Shown here in pieces: positions 1-7,549 of a stretch of DNA of 32,492 nt. The notes under the pieces were generated by a model. That model worked only from the letters and a program-made list of their open reading frames with translations, was not told the origin of the DNA and searched no databases. The position numbers were made by a program, and so were the translations under genes. Where the stretch lies: the NCBI GenBank assembly GCA_024682655.1, contig JAIKYZ010000114.1:1-32492 (forward strand). The letters are read 5' to 3'. Origin of the DNA: Treponema sp. (GTDB taxonomy: Bacteria; Spirochaetota; Spirochaetia; Treponematales; Treponemataceae). Position 1 is the stretch's first letter; the number at the start of each line of letters is the position of its first letter.

Positions 1-1539
1 CTGGAACATCCTATTTCTAATAACAGGATGCCTTATGTAATTTCTGCCGCAACAAAAATCACTTTGGCAAATGAAGATCATTGGAAAGTAGCAGTTGAAG
101 ATCTTTCTGAAATTGAAAGTCAAAATCAGGGAACTTCTTTAGGAGATCATCTAACTTATATGCTTTCTGGAGAAACTGGCCACGATATTTATAAAGATCA
201 GGGCAAACATTGGATGAGCGCCTGGGAAAGAATTCCAAATACAAATTGGATTGCCGCCTGTTCTATACCTTTTGCTGATTTTGAAGAAAAAAATAATGCC
301 TTGAAGATAAATATTATAATTATATTTGTTTTGATGACTATTCTAACCCTTGTAATTTCCGGACTTGTAATTCGTTTTTCTATAAGACCACTCAAAAATC
401 TAAAATCGGCTATTACTGATATTGCCAGTGGAAATGCAGATTTAACAAGAAGACTTAAAGTTGGTTCAAAAGATGAAGTTGGAGATGTTGTAGAAGGATT
501 TAATTCATTTACTGGAAAATTACATTCCATTATGTCACAACTCAAGAACTCTAAAGTAAATCTTTCTGATTCAAAAGAACTGATGAACAATATCACTCAG
601 GATACAACAGCTGCAATCACAGAAATTATTGCAAATATCGAAAGTGTAAATAATCAGATTCTTTCACAATCTTCAAGTGTAGAAGAAACTGCCGGAGCGG
701 TAAATGAAATTGCTTCAAACATTGAATCCCTTGAACACATGATTGAAAATCAATCTTCCGGCGTAACTGAAGCTTCTGCCGCAGTAGAAGAAATGATTGG
801 TAATATTTCCAGCGTAAATCAATCTGTTGATAAAATGGCTCAATCTTTTGAAAAACTTGAAGAAAACGCAAAAAATGGTACTGCCCTTCAAGATGATGTA
901 AATACTAAAATTGAATCAATCAAAGATCAGTCTGAAATGTTACAGGATGCAAACACCGTAATTGCCAACATTGCAGAACAAACAAATCTTCTTGCCATGA
1001 ATGCTGCAATTGAAGCCGCTCACGCCGGTGATGCAGGAAAAGGATTCTCGGTTGTTGCAGATGAAATTCGTAAACTTTCGGAAACTTCTTCAGAACAATC
1101 AAGAACTATTGGACTTCAGCTTGATAACATACGTGAATCTATTGAAAGTGTTGTAAAAGCTTCTGAAGAATCTAACAGTGCCTTCCAGCAGGTTTCTAAA
1201 AATATTGATGAAACCGACGAACTTGTACGTCAAATCAAAAGTGCTATGGAAGAACAGACAATTGGTAGTAAGCAGATTGGCGAAGCCCTTCATACCATGA
1301 ATGACAGCACACAGGAAGTTAGAATTGCTTCAAGTGAAATGTCTGCAGGAAATAAGGCAATTCTTCAGGAAATTCAAAACCTACAGAATGCAACCCTTAC
1401 AATGAAAGAAAGTGTAAGTGAAATGTCTATAGGTGCCAGAAAAATAAATGAAACTGGGGCAACTCTTTCAAATGTTGCAGAAGAAATGAATTCTTCAATT
1501 GATAAGATTGGAAATGAAATTGACTTATTTAAAGTTTAA
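1..1539 (+). CDS. Methyl-accepting chemotaxis protein, 5' truncated by the window edge
   Basis: The reading frame is open from base 1, so the ATG at 28 is internal and the true start lies upstream. The visible 512 residues begin in the C-terminal part of a periplasmic Cache-like sensor domain ([16 protein letters not shown] is a typical end of such a domain). A transmembrane helix follows at roughly residues 103-125, then a HAMP domain ([20 protein letters not shown]), and then a long coiled-coil signalling domain. The hairpin tip, with [19 protein letters not shown] and [14 protein letters not shown], is the canonical CheA/CheW contact region. The receptor would sit in the inner membrane and steer the flagellar motor. 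The ligand cannot be deduced because the sensor domain is incomplete. It is convergent with the aldehyde dehydrogenase gene across a structured terminator. The family call is very secure. Confidence 0.96.
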   Translation: MEHPISNNRMPYVISAATKITLANEDHWKVAVEDLSEIESQNQGTSLGDHLTYMLSGETGHDIYKDQGKHWMSAWERIPNTNWIAACSIPFADFEEKNNALKINIIIIFVLMTILTLVISGLVIRFSIRPLKNLKSAITDIASGNADLTRRLKVGSKDEVGDVVEGFNSFTGKLHSIMSQLKNSKVNLSDSKELMNNITQDTTAAITEIIANIESVNNQILSQSSSVEETAGAVNEIASNIESLEHMIENQSSGVTEASAAVEEMIGNISSVNQSVDKMAQSFEKLEENAKNGTALQDDVNTKIESIKDQSEMLQDANTVIANIAEQTNLLAMNAAIEAAHAGDAGKGFSVVADEIRKLSETSSEQSRTIGLQLDNIRESIESVVKASEESNSAFQQVSKNIDETDELVRQIKSAMEEQTIGSKQIGEALHTMNDSTQEVRIASSEMSAGNKAILQEIQNLQNATLTMKESVSEMSIGARKINETGATLSNVAEEMNSSIDKIGNEIDLFKV

Positions 1540-1553
1540 TAAAACGCTAGCCT

Positions 1554-1719
1554 AAAAAAAAAGAGTCCGCTGATTTTCAACGGATGTTTAAATTGAATGG
1601 CTGAAATATCGCCATTCAATTTAACTTAGAGTTTCTTGCGAAACTCTTATATTGCGAATCAAATATCCTCGGTTGTTGAAACAACCTGCGGTATTTGATT
1701 ATAAGGAACTCTTTTTTTT
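1554..1719. terminator. Convergent bidirectional terminator with a multi-branched interior
   Basis: Outer arms A8-GAGT (1555-1566) and ACTC-T8 (1708-1719) are perfect 12-base inverse complements. Each strand therefore has a stem ending in a T run, as expected between the convergent chemoreceptor and aldehyde dehydrogenase genes. Inside the left arm TCCG (1566-1569) pairs with CGGA (1581-1584) as in an ordinary compact hairpin. About 120 bases carrying three further hairpins separate this from the right outer arm. Confidence 0.7.
1585..1707. repeat. Three-hairpin element apparently inserted in the terminator
   Basis: Three consecutive inverted repeats fill this stretch. The first is a perfect 14-base stem (1588-1601 with 1611-1624, 9-base loop). 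The second is an 8-base stem (1628-1635 with 1640-1647, 4-base loop). The third is a nested stem of 9 plus 7 bases (1657-1665 with 1692-1700; 1671-1677 with 1680-1686). The bases flanking the insert are GGA on both sides (1582-1584 and 1705-1707), as if a simple terminator had been split by a small mobile or structured element. No open reading frame is evident. It could equally be one folded RNA 3' end. Confidence 0.5.
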
Positions 1720-1747
1720 GCAAATTTTGATATTTTGATTTTAGATT

Positions 1748-3127
1748 TTATTTAAGGAATATTCCTAAAATTGATCTTTTGGCCTTTGAATAAGGCTGAT
1801 TTCTTAAAGGAACGTCCATAAAAGTTTTTCTATCTACAATACTCTTTTTATGAGAGAAAGTATCAAATCCGACTTTTCCGTGATAGGCTCCCATTCCACT
1901 TTCTCCACAACCGCCAAAGCCCATATTATTTGTTGCAAGGTGAACTACACAATCGTTTATACAGCCACCGCCAAATGGGAAGCGGCTTGTAAATTCTTTG
2001 ATAATTTTTCTATTCTGACTAAAAATATAAAATGCCAGAGGAGTTTGTCTTCCATTTAATAATTTGTAGATTTCGTCATAAGAATCAAAAGTTAAAACTG
2101 GAAGTATTGGACCAAAGATTTCTTCTGCCATAACAGGATCCTGCCAGTTTACCTTATCCATAATTGTTGGTTCAATCTGTAAACTTTCTTTTCTGCTATT
2201 TCCACCAAGTACAACTTTTTCTTTTTGAATTAAAGAATTAAGGCGGTCAAAATGTTTTTGATTTATAATCTTTCCATAATCTTTATTGTCCAGTGGATTT
2301 TGACCATACTGAGCTTTTACTTCTTTTATAAGAGCCTTTATGAATTCATCTTTTACCGAAGAATGACAAAGTACAAAATCTGGGGCTACACAAGTTTGTC
2401 CACAATTTAAGAATTTTCCCCAGGCCAATCTTTTTGCTGCAAGTTTGATTTTTGCCGAAGAATCAATAATACAAGGTGATTTTCCGCCAAGTTCCAGTGT
2501 TACAGGTGTTAGATGTTCTGCAGCCTTACGCAAAACTTCTTTTCCAACCGCCTGACTTCCTGTAAAGAAAATATAATCAAATTTTTCTTCCAAAAGACAG
2601 GCATTTTCTGCACGACCACCTCTAACAACAGAAACATATTCAGAAGAAAAAGTTTCTTTTATTAAATCTTCAATCACCTGACTTGTTGCAGGAGAATAAG
2701 CACTTGGTTTTACCAGAACTGTATTTCCAGCAGCTAAAGCATCAACTAAAGGATCCATAGTTAACAAAAAAGGATAATTCCATGGACTCATAATAAGAAC
2801 ATTTCCATAAGGACTTGATTTTACAAAACTTGAAGCTGGAAAATTTGTTAATGGAGTTGAAACTTTTTTATCTTTAGCATATTTAGGTGTATGTTTTATC
2901 ATGTAAGAAATTTCAGAAAGGACAAGTCCAATTTCGCACATAAAAGCTTCTGCTTCGCTTTTTCCTAAATCTTGAGTAAGAGCAGCGGCAATTTCTTTTT
3001 CTTTTGAAAGAATGTTTTTGTGTAATTTTTTTAAGGCCTGTAAACGATTTTTTACAGGAAGGGTCTGTCCCCTTAAAAAACAATTTCTTTGTTTTTCTAC
3101 TATTTCTTTAATTTCTTCTTTAGTCAT
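1748..3127 (-). CDS. NAD(P)-dependent aldehyde dehydrogenase
   Basis: A 459-residue enzyme of the aldehyde dehydrogenase superfamily that oxidises an aldehyde to the acid with NAD(P). Length and layout fit the short class-3/coniferyl-aldehyde type rather than the ~500-residue class. Visible motifs are PWNYP (Asn116), the cofactor-loop FTGSQAVGK (about 188-196), the general-base segment LELGGKSP (Glu212) and the nucleophile segment NCGQTC (Cys246). The start is preceded by AAGGAAG at good spacing. It is the second gene of a two-gene operon: the alcohol dehydrogenase ends 27 bases upstream, suggesting alcohol-aldehyde-acid interconversion of one substrate. The substrate is not evident. Codons 19-23 lie on a copy of the short GGGGACAGACCC repeat (3061-3072), although the encoded RGQT also fits the family pattern there. 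Confidence 0.93.
   Translation of the reverse strand: MTKEEIKEIVEKQRNCFLRGQTLPVKNRLQALKKLHKNILSKEKEIAAALTQDLGKSEAEAFMCEIGLVLSEISYMIKHTPKYAKDKKVSTPLTNFPASSFVKSSPYGNVLIMSPWNYPFLLTMDPLVDALAAGNTVLVKPSAYSPATSQVIEDLIKETFSSEYVSVVRGGRAENACLLEEKFDYIFFTGSQAVGKEVLRKAAEHLTPVTLELGGKSPCIIDSSAKIKLAAKRLAWGKFLNCGQTCVAPDFVLCHSSVKDEFIKALIKEVKAQYGQNPLDNKDYGKIINQKHFDRLNSLIQKEKVVLGGNSRKESLQIEPTIMDKVNWQDPVMAEEIFGPILPVLTFDSYDEIYKLLNGRQTPLAFYIFSQNRKIIKEFTSRFPFGGGCINDCVVHLATNNMGFGGCGESGMGAYHGKVGFDTFSHKKSIVDRKTFMDVPLRNQPYSKAKRSILGIFLK
3061..3072 (-). repeat. Single copy of the GGGGACAGACCC short repeat
   Basis: Twelve bases matching the repeat that is clustered in the tandem ABC ATPase gene, here inside the aldehyde dehydrogenase coding region and on its coding strand. 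Because the family usually has a Gly-x-Thr at this place, the match could be partly constrained by the protein. Confidence 0.4.
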
Positions 3128-3154
3128 TTTTTCTTCCTTTAATTTGTTAATTTG

Positions 3155-4351
3155 TTATTTTTCCATTACCATATAGTAAAACTTTTTAAGTTCCTTTGCA
3201 TCCCATAAAACTGGTACCGGGTAAAGTGGATTTGCTTCCTTGTCTGCTCTTCGGGATAATTCAGGGATATCTTCTTCTTTAATTCCTTTTAAAGTTTCAG
3301 GAATACCAAGTTTTTTGTTCAAATCTTTTATGGCATCGATAAATTTATTAGCGGCAGATTCCTGACTTTGATTTTTATCTGCAAGCCCAACTAAAATTGC
3401 CAGCTGACTTAATTTTTTCCAGCAAGCTTTACCGTATTCCTTTAAAACTATAGGAAGTAAAACAGAGTTTGCTAATCCATGAGGAACATTATAAGCGCCG
3501 CCAAGAGAATGAGCTACTGCATGAACATAACCTACATAAGATTGAGAAAAAGCACTACCGGCATAATTTGAAGCAATAAGCATATTTTCTCTGGCTTTTG
3601 CATTTTCGGGTTCATTATAGGCTGTAAGAATGTTTTGGAAAATCAAAGTGACAGCATCTTTTGCCCACTTTCTGGTTTGACGTGTAGTTGAACCTCCAAT
3701 ATAAGCTTCAACCGCATGTGTAAGGGCATCCATTCCAGTAGAAGCGGTCAGGGATTTTGGTAAAGTAAAAGTAACTTTAGGATCTAAAACTGCAATTTTT
3801 GGAATTAAAGGAAAGGAATTTATTGCATATTTGTAGTGAGTTTTGTCATCAGTAATTACAGAGGCCAGAGTAACTTCACTGCCAGTCCCCGCTGTAGTTG
3901 GAATAGCAGCCAGTAAAGGTAATCTTCGTCTAACTTTAAGAATTCCCTTCATCTGATTTAGACTTCTTTTTGGATAAACAACTCTTGCTCCGAGGGCTTT
4001 TGCTAAATCCATTGAAGAACCTCCGCCAAAAGCAATAAGAGCCTGGCAATCTTCACTTTTGTAAATTTTTAGGGCTTCTTCTACGTTAGAAACTTTTGGA
4101 TTGGCTTCGGTTCCATCATAAACAATACAGTCTATTCCTTTTTCTGGTAAAAGTTCTTCCAATTTAGCTGTAATAGCCCTTAACCCCGAATCTGTAACCA
4201 GCATAATTTTACTGATTTTTCTTTTTAGGAATTCTTCTGGTAAATCTTCTACCTTATTTAAAATTTTTGGAGTGGTATAAGGTAAAATTGGTAAAGCCAG
4301 CTTAAATGCAGCCTGAAAAGTTCGACAATAAATCTTTTTTAAAATATTCAT
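3155..4351 (-). CDS. Iron-containing alcohol dehydrogenase
   Basis: A 398-residue member of the iron-dependent (group III) alcohol dehydrogenase family, which interconverts alcohols and aldehydes or ketones with NAD(P)H in the cytoplasm. The nucleotide-binding GGGSSMDLAKA (about 109-119) and TTAGTGSEVT (about 152-161) are present. The expected metal ligands can be read as Asp208 and His212 (GMDALTHAVEAY), His277 (VHAVAHSLGG) and His291 (VPHGLANS). AAGAGGA precedes the start. It is the first gene of an operon with the aldehyde dehydrogenase 27 bases downstream, with its own strong promoter. The physiological direction and the alcohol are unknown; fermentation or fatty-aldehyde turnover are both possible. 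Confidence 0.94.
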   Translation of the reverse strand: MNILKKIYCRTFQAAFKLALPILPYTTPKILNKVEDLPEEFLKRKISKIMLVTDSGLRAITAKLEELLPEKGIDCIVYDGTEANPKVSNVEEALKIYKSEDCQALIAFGGGSSMDLAKALGARVVYPKRSLNQMKGILKVRRRLPLLAAIPTTAGTGSEVTLASVITDDKTHYKYAINSFPLIPKIAVLDPKVTFTLPKSLTASTGMDALTHAVEAYIGGSTTRQTRKWAKDAVTLIFQNILTAYNEPENAKARENMLIASNYAGSAFSQSYVGYVHAVAHSLGGAYNVPHGLANSVLLPIVLKEYGKACWKKLSQLAILVGLADKNQSQESAANKFIDAIKDLNKKLGIPETLKGIKEEDIPELSRRADKEANPLYPVPVLWDAKELKKFYYMVMEK

Positions 4352-4381
4352 AAAATCCTCTTAAAATTAACTTTTAGGGAC

Positions 4382-4409
4382 ATTATGACACTTTTCGTTT
4401 CTTTGTCAA
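4382..4409 (-). promoter_or_regulatory. Sigma-70-type promoter of the alcohol/aldehyde dehydrogenase operon
   Basis: On the minus strand a perfect -35 TTGACA (4409-4404) is followed after 16 bases by CATAAT (4387-4382), about 30 bases upstream of the alcohol dehydrogenase start. Confidence 0.65.
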
Positions 4410-4427
4410 TTCAAAAAATAAAAAATA

Positions 4428-4456
4428 TCCCTGAGATAAGAAAAATATCTCAGGGA
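4428..4456 (-). terminator. Intrinsic terminator of the small lipoprotein gene
   Basis: A perfect 11-base stem (TCCCTGAGATA with TATCTCAGGGA) with a 7-base loop. In the minus direction it is followed by a T-rich run (complement of 4413-4425). It lies just after the lipoprotein stop and just before the next promoter. Confidence 0.8.
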
Positions 4457-4472
4457 ATACGAAAAGTAAAAT

Positions 4473-4868
4473 CTATTTAATTATAACATATACTACATTA
4501 CCGGTGCGGGAAAACATAATTGCGTGGGTATTATTCAAAAAACCTTTTTTAACCTCATCAGCTGTACCTGTATCAAAACCTAAATTAATTAAATAAGACT
4601 TTAGTTGAGCTTCAGTCATTGGGGTATAACCACTTGTAGAAGTTGTACAGTTAAATAAGCTAAATTCTTCTTCATCCATTTCATCAAAGTAATAATAGCC
4701 GTCGCCTAAGTTAGAAATACTACTGTTTTCCTCTACAAGTTCAGAATAATTATATTTATCAAGCCAAAAATCATAAGTAGGCCCCATAAAAAAATCACAT
4801 CCCGAAAAAATCAGAATGAGAAACAATGAAGTAATAGCAACAAAACAGTACTTTAAATTTTTTTTCAT
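4473..4868 (-). CDS. Small predicted lipoprotein of unknown function
   Basis: Start taken at 4868, where AAGGAGAT lies at ideal distance; an upstream in-frame start at 4910 would precede the lipoprotein signal and has no ribosome site. The 131-residue product begins with a basic, hydrophobic signal ending in a lipobox (LIFSGC), so it should be exported and lipidated. The mature part is acidic and Tyr-rich at first (YYYFDEMDEEEF), then Ser/Thr-rich (CTTSTSGYTP). It also contains a MTEAQLKSYLINLGFDTGTADEV stretch that looks helical. I do not recognise a family. It is monocistronic, with its own terminator downstream and a palindrome resembling a Fur-type operator around its start of transcription. 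Confidence 0.8.
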   Translation of the reverse strand: MKKNLKYCFVAITSLFLILIFSGCDFFMGPTYDFWLDKYNYSELVEENSSISNLGDGYYYFDEMDEEEFSLFNCTTSTSGYTPMTEAQLKSYLINLGFDTGTADEVKKGFLNNTHAIMFSRTGNVVYVIIK

Positions 4869-4883
4869 TACAAATCTCCTTTT

Positions 4884-4914
4884 GATAATAACTTTTATTA
4901 TCTGCCTCATTATA
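4884..4914 (-). promoter_or_regulatory. Promoter -10 and Fur-box-like palindrome before the small lipoprotein gene
   Basis: On the minus strand TATAAT (4914-4909) is followed directly by a perfect 8-base inverted repeat with a 3-base centre (4884-4902), next to the ribosome site. The 19 bases have GATAAT-N7-ATTATC geometry, the same outer arms as the classical Fur box. No good -35 is visible. It could instead be a 5' mRNA hairpin. Confidence 0.45.
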
Positions 4915-5038
4915 CTAAATTTATTTTTTTTAAATCTATTTGATAGTACGTCATATCAGTTTTTTTTTAAATTTTTTTTTGGTTCAGTATAATCCTGACT
5001 TTTATAAGAGTGGTTTTATTTATTATGAAATGATAAGT

Positions 5039-5160
5039 GGGGGCATTTTTGCCCGGCCCGTTAAAGCCGGCGCGAGAATTGAGGAGGCCCGCCAGGGAGT
5101 CCCTAGGACCGCGCGCTAGCAAGCTCCGAAATACGAGTTGGAAAGTGGTTTCGCCCAAAT
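5039..5160. repeat. GC-rich intergenic element (copy 1)
   Basis: About 120 bases of markedly GC-rich sequence in an AT-rich background. Small hairpins are visible: GGGCA/TGCCC (5041-5054), CCGGC/GCCGG (about 5053-5070) and AGGGA/TCCCT (about 5094-5104). It shares short blocks with the element at 31266-31405, including AGAATTG followed by GAGG and a TTAAAGCC-type loop, partly in a different order. A 63-codon frame runs across it, but the frame lacks protein-like features and I do not call a gene. Confidence 0.5.
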
Positions 5161-5161
5161 A

Positions 5162-6058
5162 TTAGATGAATAACATTGAGAAGAAAACATATACTCCGCC
5201 ACCTAACATAAAAATGTTAGAGATGAGGTGCATATATTTTATGTTTTTCAAACAATAGAGGATAAAGCCGATTAAATAGAAGGCTGCGGCTGCACATAAC
5301 ATTGCAAAACTTCTTGTTGAAAGTGCCATGTAGAGATTTTTTGAAACGATAATTCCGGAAAAAGCGGCAATTGCACACAAAACTGAATTTACAATTTCGT
5401 ATTTTGAACCGGCAACCGAATACATGATGATTTCGACTAAAACGATGGCACAAACAATTCCAAAAAGAATCCAACCGCGAAGGCCCTGAACTTTTGTGAT
5501 GGAATAAACTGCATAACCCAAGGCAAGTGAAGCATAAGCAAATACATGTGTAAGTCTATTGAAAACCTGCTTTGCTCTGATGTTTACAAGTGCGTGTTTT
5601 AATACTGAGAAAATGTACATTAAAATCATTGCACCACCAAAGAGGGCATAAAAGACTGTTGTTAAAGAAACAAAGGACTGTAATCTGCTAACGGCGATTG
5701 TTTCGAGGATTGCTGTTGCGGCAATAAATAAGGAAGCACCGATTCCCTGAACGATTGAAGAGCCAACTTCTTCGGCAACAGAAAGTTGTCTTTCGTTTTT
5801 CTGAAGTTCGATTATATTCTTTTCCTTAGCAATTCTACGTTCTGCACGTTTTTTTGCTTTTTCGGATTTTGCAAAATCTTCTGCAGCAAACTTTGCTTTT
5901 AAGCGTTCTGGATTTTCTGCATATTCAATTTCGACTTCGCGCAACTCATTTTCATAATCTTCTTTGAGCTGTTTGATTCTTGCTCTTTTTTTACATTTAA
6001 TTGATTTTAGAGTGGATTTACGAACAGCTTTTGCTGCAATTTCATCTTGTCTAGACAT
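5162..6058 (-). CDS. HlyIII/PAQR-like membrane protein with charged coiled-coil N-terminus and altered metal site
   Basis: Start taken at 6058, where GCAGGAG precedes the ATG. The 298-residue product has a highly charged, Lys/Glu-rich coiled-coil N-terminus (about 1-95), then seven predicted membrane helices (about 98-297). Helix order and spacing match hemolysin III/PAQR proteins: VGSSIVQGIGASL resembles their NSITHGIGALL, SVLKH (151-155) their STLYH, and HLISNIFMLGG (277-287) their HAIWHLFVLGG. Two metal-binding His positions are kept (155, 277). The third is Asn281, and the family Asp of helix 3 is Thr170. Metal-dependent hydrolase activity is therefore doubtful. It has its own promoter inside the end of rlmB. 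The family assignment is by remembered pattern, not by search. Confidence 0.72.
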   Translation of the reverse strand: MSRQDEIAAKAVRKSTLKSIKCKKRARIKQLKEDYENELREVEIEYAENPERLKAKFAAEDFAKSEKAKKRAERRIAKEKNIIELQKNERQLSVAEEVGSSIVQGIGASLFIAATAILETIAVSRLQSFVSLTTVFYALFGGAMILMYIFSVLKHALVNIRAKQVFNRLTHVFAYASLALGYAVYSITKVQGLRGWILFGIVCAIVLVEIIMYSVAGSKYEIVNSVLCAIAAFSGIIVSKNLYMALSTRSFAMLCAAAAFYLIGFILYCLKNIKYMHLISNIFMLGGGVYVFFSMLFI

Positions 6059-6079
6059 AGTTTTCTCCTGCTTTAAGAC

Positions 6080-6108
6080 ATTATGACATCTATTGTATTT
6101 TTTGTCGA
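6080..6108 (-). promoter_or_regulatory. Promoter of the HlyIII-like gene inside the rlmB 3' end
   Basis: TCGACA (6108-6103), 17 bases, then CATAAT (6085-6080) on the minus strand, 22 bases upstream of the gene. The -10 context TGTCATAATGTC is the same as in the alcohol dehydrogenase promoter. Confidence 0.5.
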
Positions 6109-6875
6109 CGGTATAATTCGTATAAAAGTACACCAGCGGCCACAGACACGTTTAAACTGTCAATTTTTCCGCAGGTTGGAATTGAAACTATTGAATCACA
6201 CTGTTTGCTTAAAAGGCTTGCAATTCCTGAACCTTCGCTTCCCATAATAATAACAGATTTTTTTGCAAATTCAATTTGACCACAGGTTTCTCCACCGGCA
6301 TCTGCACCATAAACCCAGAAACCGGCTTCCTTTAATTCTTCTACTGCACGTACTACATTTGTAACAATAGAAATTGGAACCCAGGCCGAGGCACCTGCAC
6401 TTGTTCTTCCGATTACTTCGTTTCCGGCAATATCGCTGGCACTTTTGTGTTCTGGAATAATTACAAGACTTGCGCCAAATTGATCGCAGGATCTTAAAAT
6501 TGCTCCTACATTGTGAGGATCTGTAATGCGATCGAGAATAACAACTGTTTCGTGCTTATCTTTATCCTGACTGTGGATTTTAATCCAGGAATCAAAATCT
6601 ACTAAATTAGCGGTCTTTTTTTGATTATTTGGAATTTCCATTACAATTCCACGGTGGTCCCTTAAAGCTTGGTCTAGTTCTAAAACCATTTGATCCAATT
6701 CTGCTTCTGTTTTCTGAAATACCTTAATTGAAGTTTCTTTGGCTGCTTCCAGTATTTTTTTTACTCTGGGACCGGCTTTACTGTAATAAATCTTTATTTC
6801 TTTTTGATTTTTATCGTCTTTTAAGGCTCTTACTTTTTCTTCTATTGAATGAAATCCTGTTATAAACTTTGTCAT
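6090..6875 (-). CDS. rlmB: 23S rRNA 2'-O-ribose methyltransferase RlmB (SpoU/TrmH family)
   Basis: A 261-residue cytoplasmic S-adenosylmethionine-dependent enzyme expected to methylate the ribose of a conserved guanosine in 23S rRNA. The N-terminal substrate-binding domain (about 1-85, starting ITGFHSIEEKVRA) is followed by the knotted SPOUT domain. Its three diagnostic motifs are all intact: DPHNVGAILRS (about 119-129), MGSEGSGI (about 211-218) and IPTCGKIDSLNVSVAAGVLL (about 232-251). GGGGA lies 11 bases before the ATG. It stands downstream of the YchJ-like gene but is separated by a terminator. The closely related tRNA methyltransferase TrmH is the alternative; the N-terminal domain and motif 3 favour RlmB. 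Confidence 0.93.
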   Translation of the reverse strand: MTKFITGFHSIEEKVRALKDDKNQKEIKIYYSKAGPRVKKILEAAKETSIKVFQKTEAELDQMVLELDQALRDHRGIVMEIPNNQKKTANLVDFDSWIKIHSQDKDKHETVVILDRITDPHNVGAILRSCDQFGASLVIIPEHKSASDIAGNEVIGRTSAGASAWVPISIVTNVVRAVEELKEAGFWVYGADAGGETCGQIEFAKKSVIIMGSEGSGIASLLSKQCDSIVSIPTCGKIDSLNVSVAAGVLLYELYRRQKIQ

Positions 6876-6894
6876 TTTATAATCCCCAAATAAA

Positions 6895-6938
6895 AACGGC
6901 CCTTAAACTGCAATCATAAGATTTGCGTCAGGACCGTT
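6895..6938 (-). terminator. Intrinsic terminator of the YchJ-like gene
   Basis: In the minus direction AACGGTCC pairs with GGGCCGTT (8 bases, one G-U), followed by TTTTTATTT. The large loop contains a smaller hairpin (GCAA/TTGC type). It lies between the YchJ-like stop and the rlmB start. Confidence 0.7.
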
Positions 6939-6978
6939 ATTGTATATAGAAAAAATTGGAATTATCTAAGTCCAGATT

Positions 6979-7476
6979 TTATCTTCCGCAACAATTCTTA
7001 TATTTTTTTCCACTTCCGCATGGACAAGGATCATTGCGTCCTACTTTTGCACCAACACGTTTTACTGTAGTTGGAATTACATTTCCTGCAACATATTTCC
7101 AGTCATCATTAATTTTCTTGAAAGCTGAAATTTCGTGATGAACTTCGTGCATGTTGTGTAATGTATAATCAGCTTCAAATTCTACAATAGCTTCGTCATC
7201 TTTTTCGCCTTTTTCTGTGCGGAGGATTCTTAAGCCATTCCACTGAGACTGACGACTCCAGTCTTCTGTTGCCTTTTTGTCAATTTCGGCAATTCCATCA
7301 CCTTCTTCACATGAAGAAATAATAAAATCAATTTCGTGCTTTACATAAGAAGAATAACGAGCACGCATACAAGCTTCGGCAGTTGGAGCTTTTACACTAC
7401 CCTTAATAATTGGTTCGCAGCATTCGCCGTATTTTTTTCCTGAACCACAAGGACATAAATCTTTTGTTTCACTCAT
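6979..7476 (-). CDS. YchJ-family protein with two SEC-C zinc motifs
   Basis: A 165-residue soluble protein with an NTF2-like middle domain flanked by two SEC-C motifs: [13 protein letters not shown] near the N-terminus (8-20) and [13 protein letters not shown] at the very end. The SEC-C fold binds zinc through its cysteines. The arrangement is that of the YchJ/UPF0225 family, whose cellular role is not settled. The conserved [16 protein letters not shown] segment of that family is present. The start is preceded only by a weak TGGAAG. It is divergent from the tandem ABC ATPase gene with 73 bases between the starts. Confidence 0.9.
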   Translation of the reverse strand: MSETKDLCPCGSGKKYGECCEPIIKGSVKAPTAEACMRARYSSYVKHEIDFIISSCEEGDGIAEIDKKATEDWSRQSQWNGLRILRTEKGEKDDEAIVEFEADYTLHNMHEVHHEISAFKKINDDWKYVAGNVIPTTVKRVGAKVGRNDPCPCGSGKKYKNCCGR

Positions 7477-7519
7477 ACTTCCATTTTACTAAATAATTAT
7501 TTCTTAGTCATCAGTTTTA

Positions 7520-7525
7520 TATAAT
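7520..7525 (+). promoter_or_regulatory. Candidate -10 box of the tandem ABC ATPase gene
   Basis: TATAAT ends 24 bases before the ATG at 7550. The -35 is not convincing and no Shine-Dalgarno is visible before the ATG, so the 5' leader would be about 18 bases and lack a ribosome site. Confidence 0.4.
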
Positions 7526-7549
7526 CTTAATTTGTGCTAAAACAAACTT

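Noticed and set aside
4941..4958. TGATA-N8-TATCA resembling the hypB palindrome
   Set aside because: The spacer is one base longer than the two matching sites and the G/C core positions are not both kept; upstream AT-rich DNA makes chance likely.
4967..5158. 63-codon open frame across the GC-rich island on the minus strand
   Set aside because: It follows the high-GC island, has low-complexity basic content without a fold signature, and no ribosome site; more likely an accident of the repeat.
5039..5160. tRNA or small structured RNA in the GC-rich island
   Set aside because: No cloverleaf, no TTC loop consensus, and only short local hairpins.
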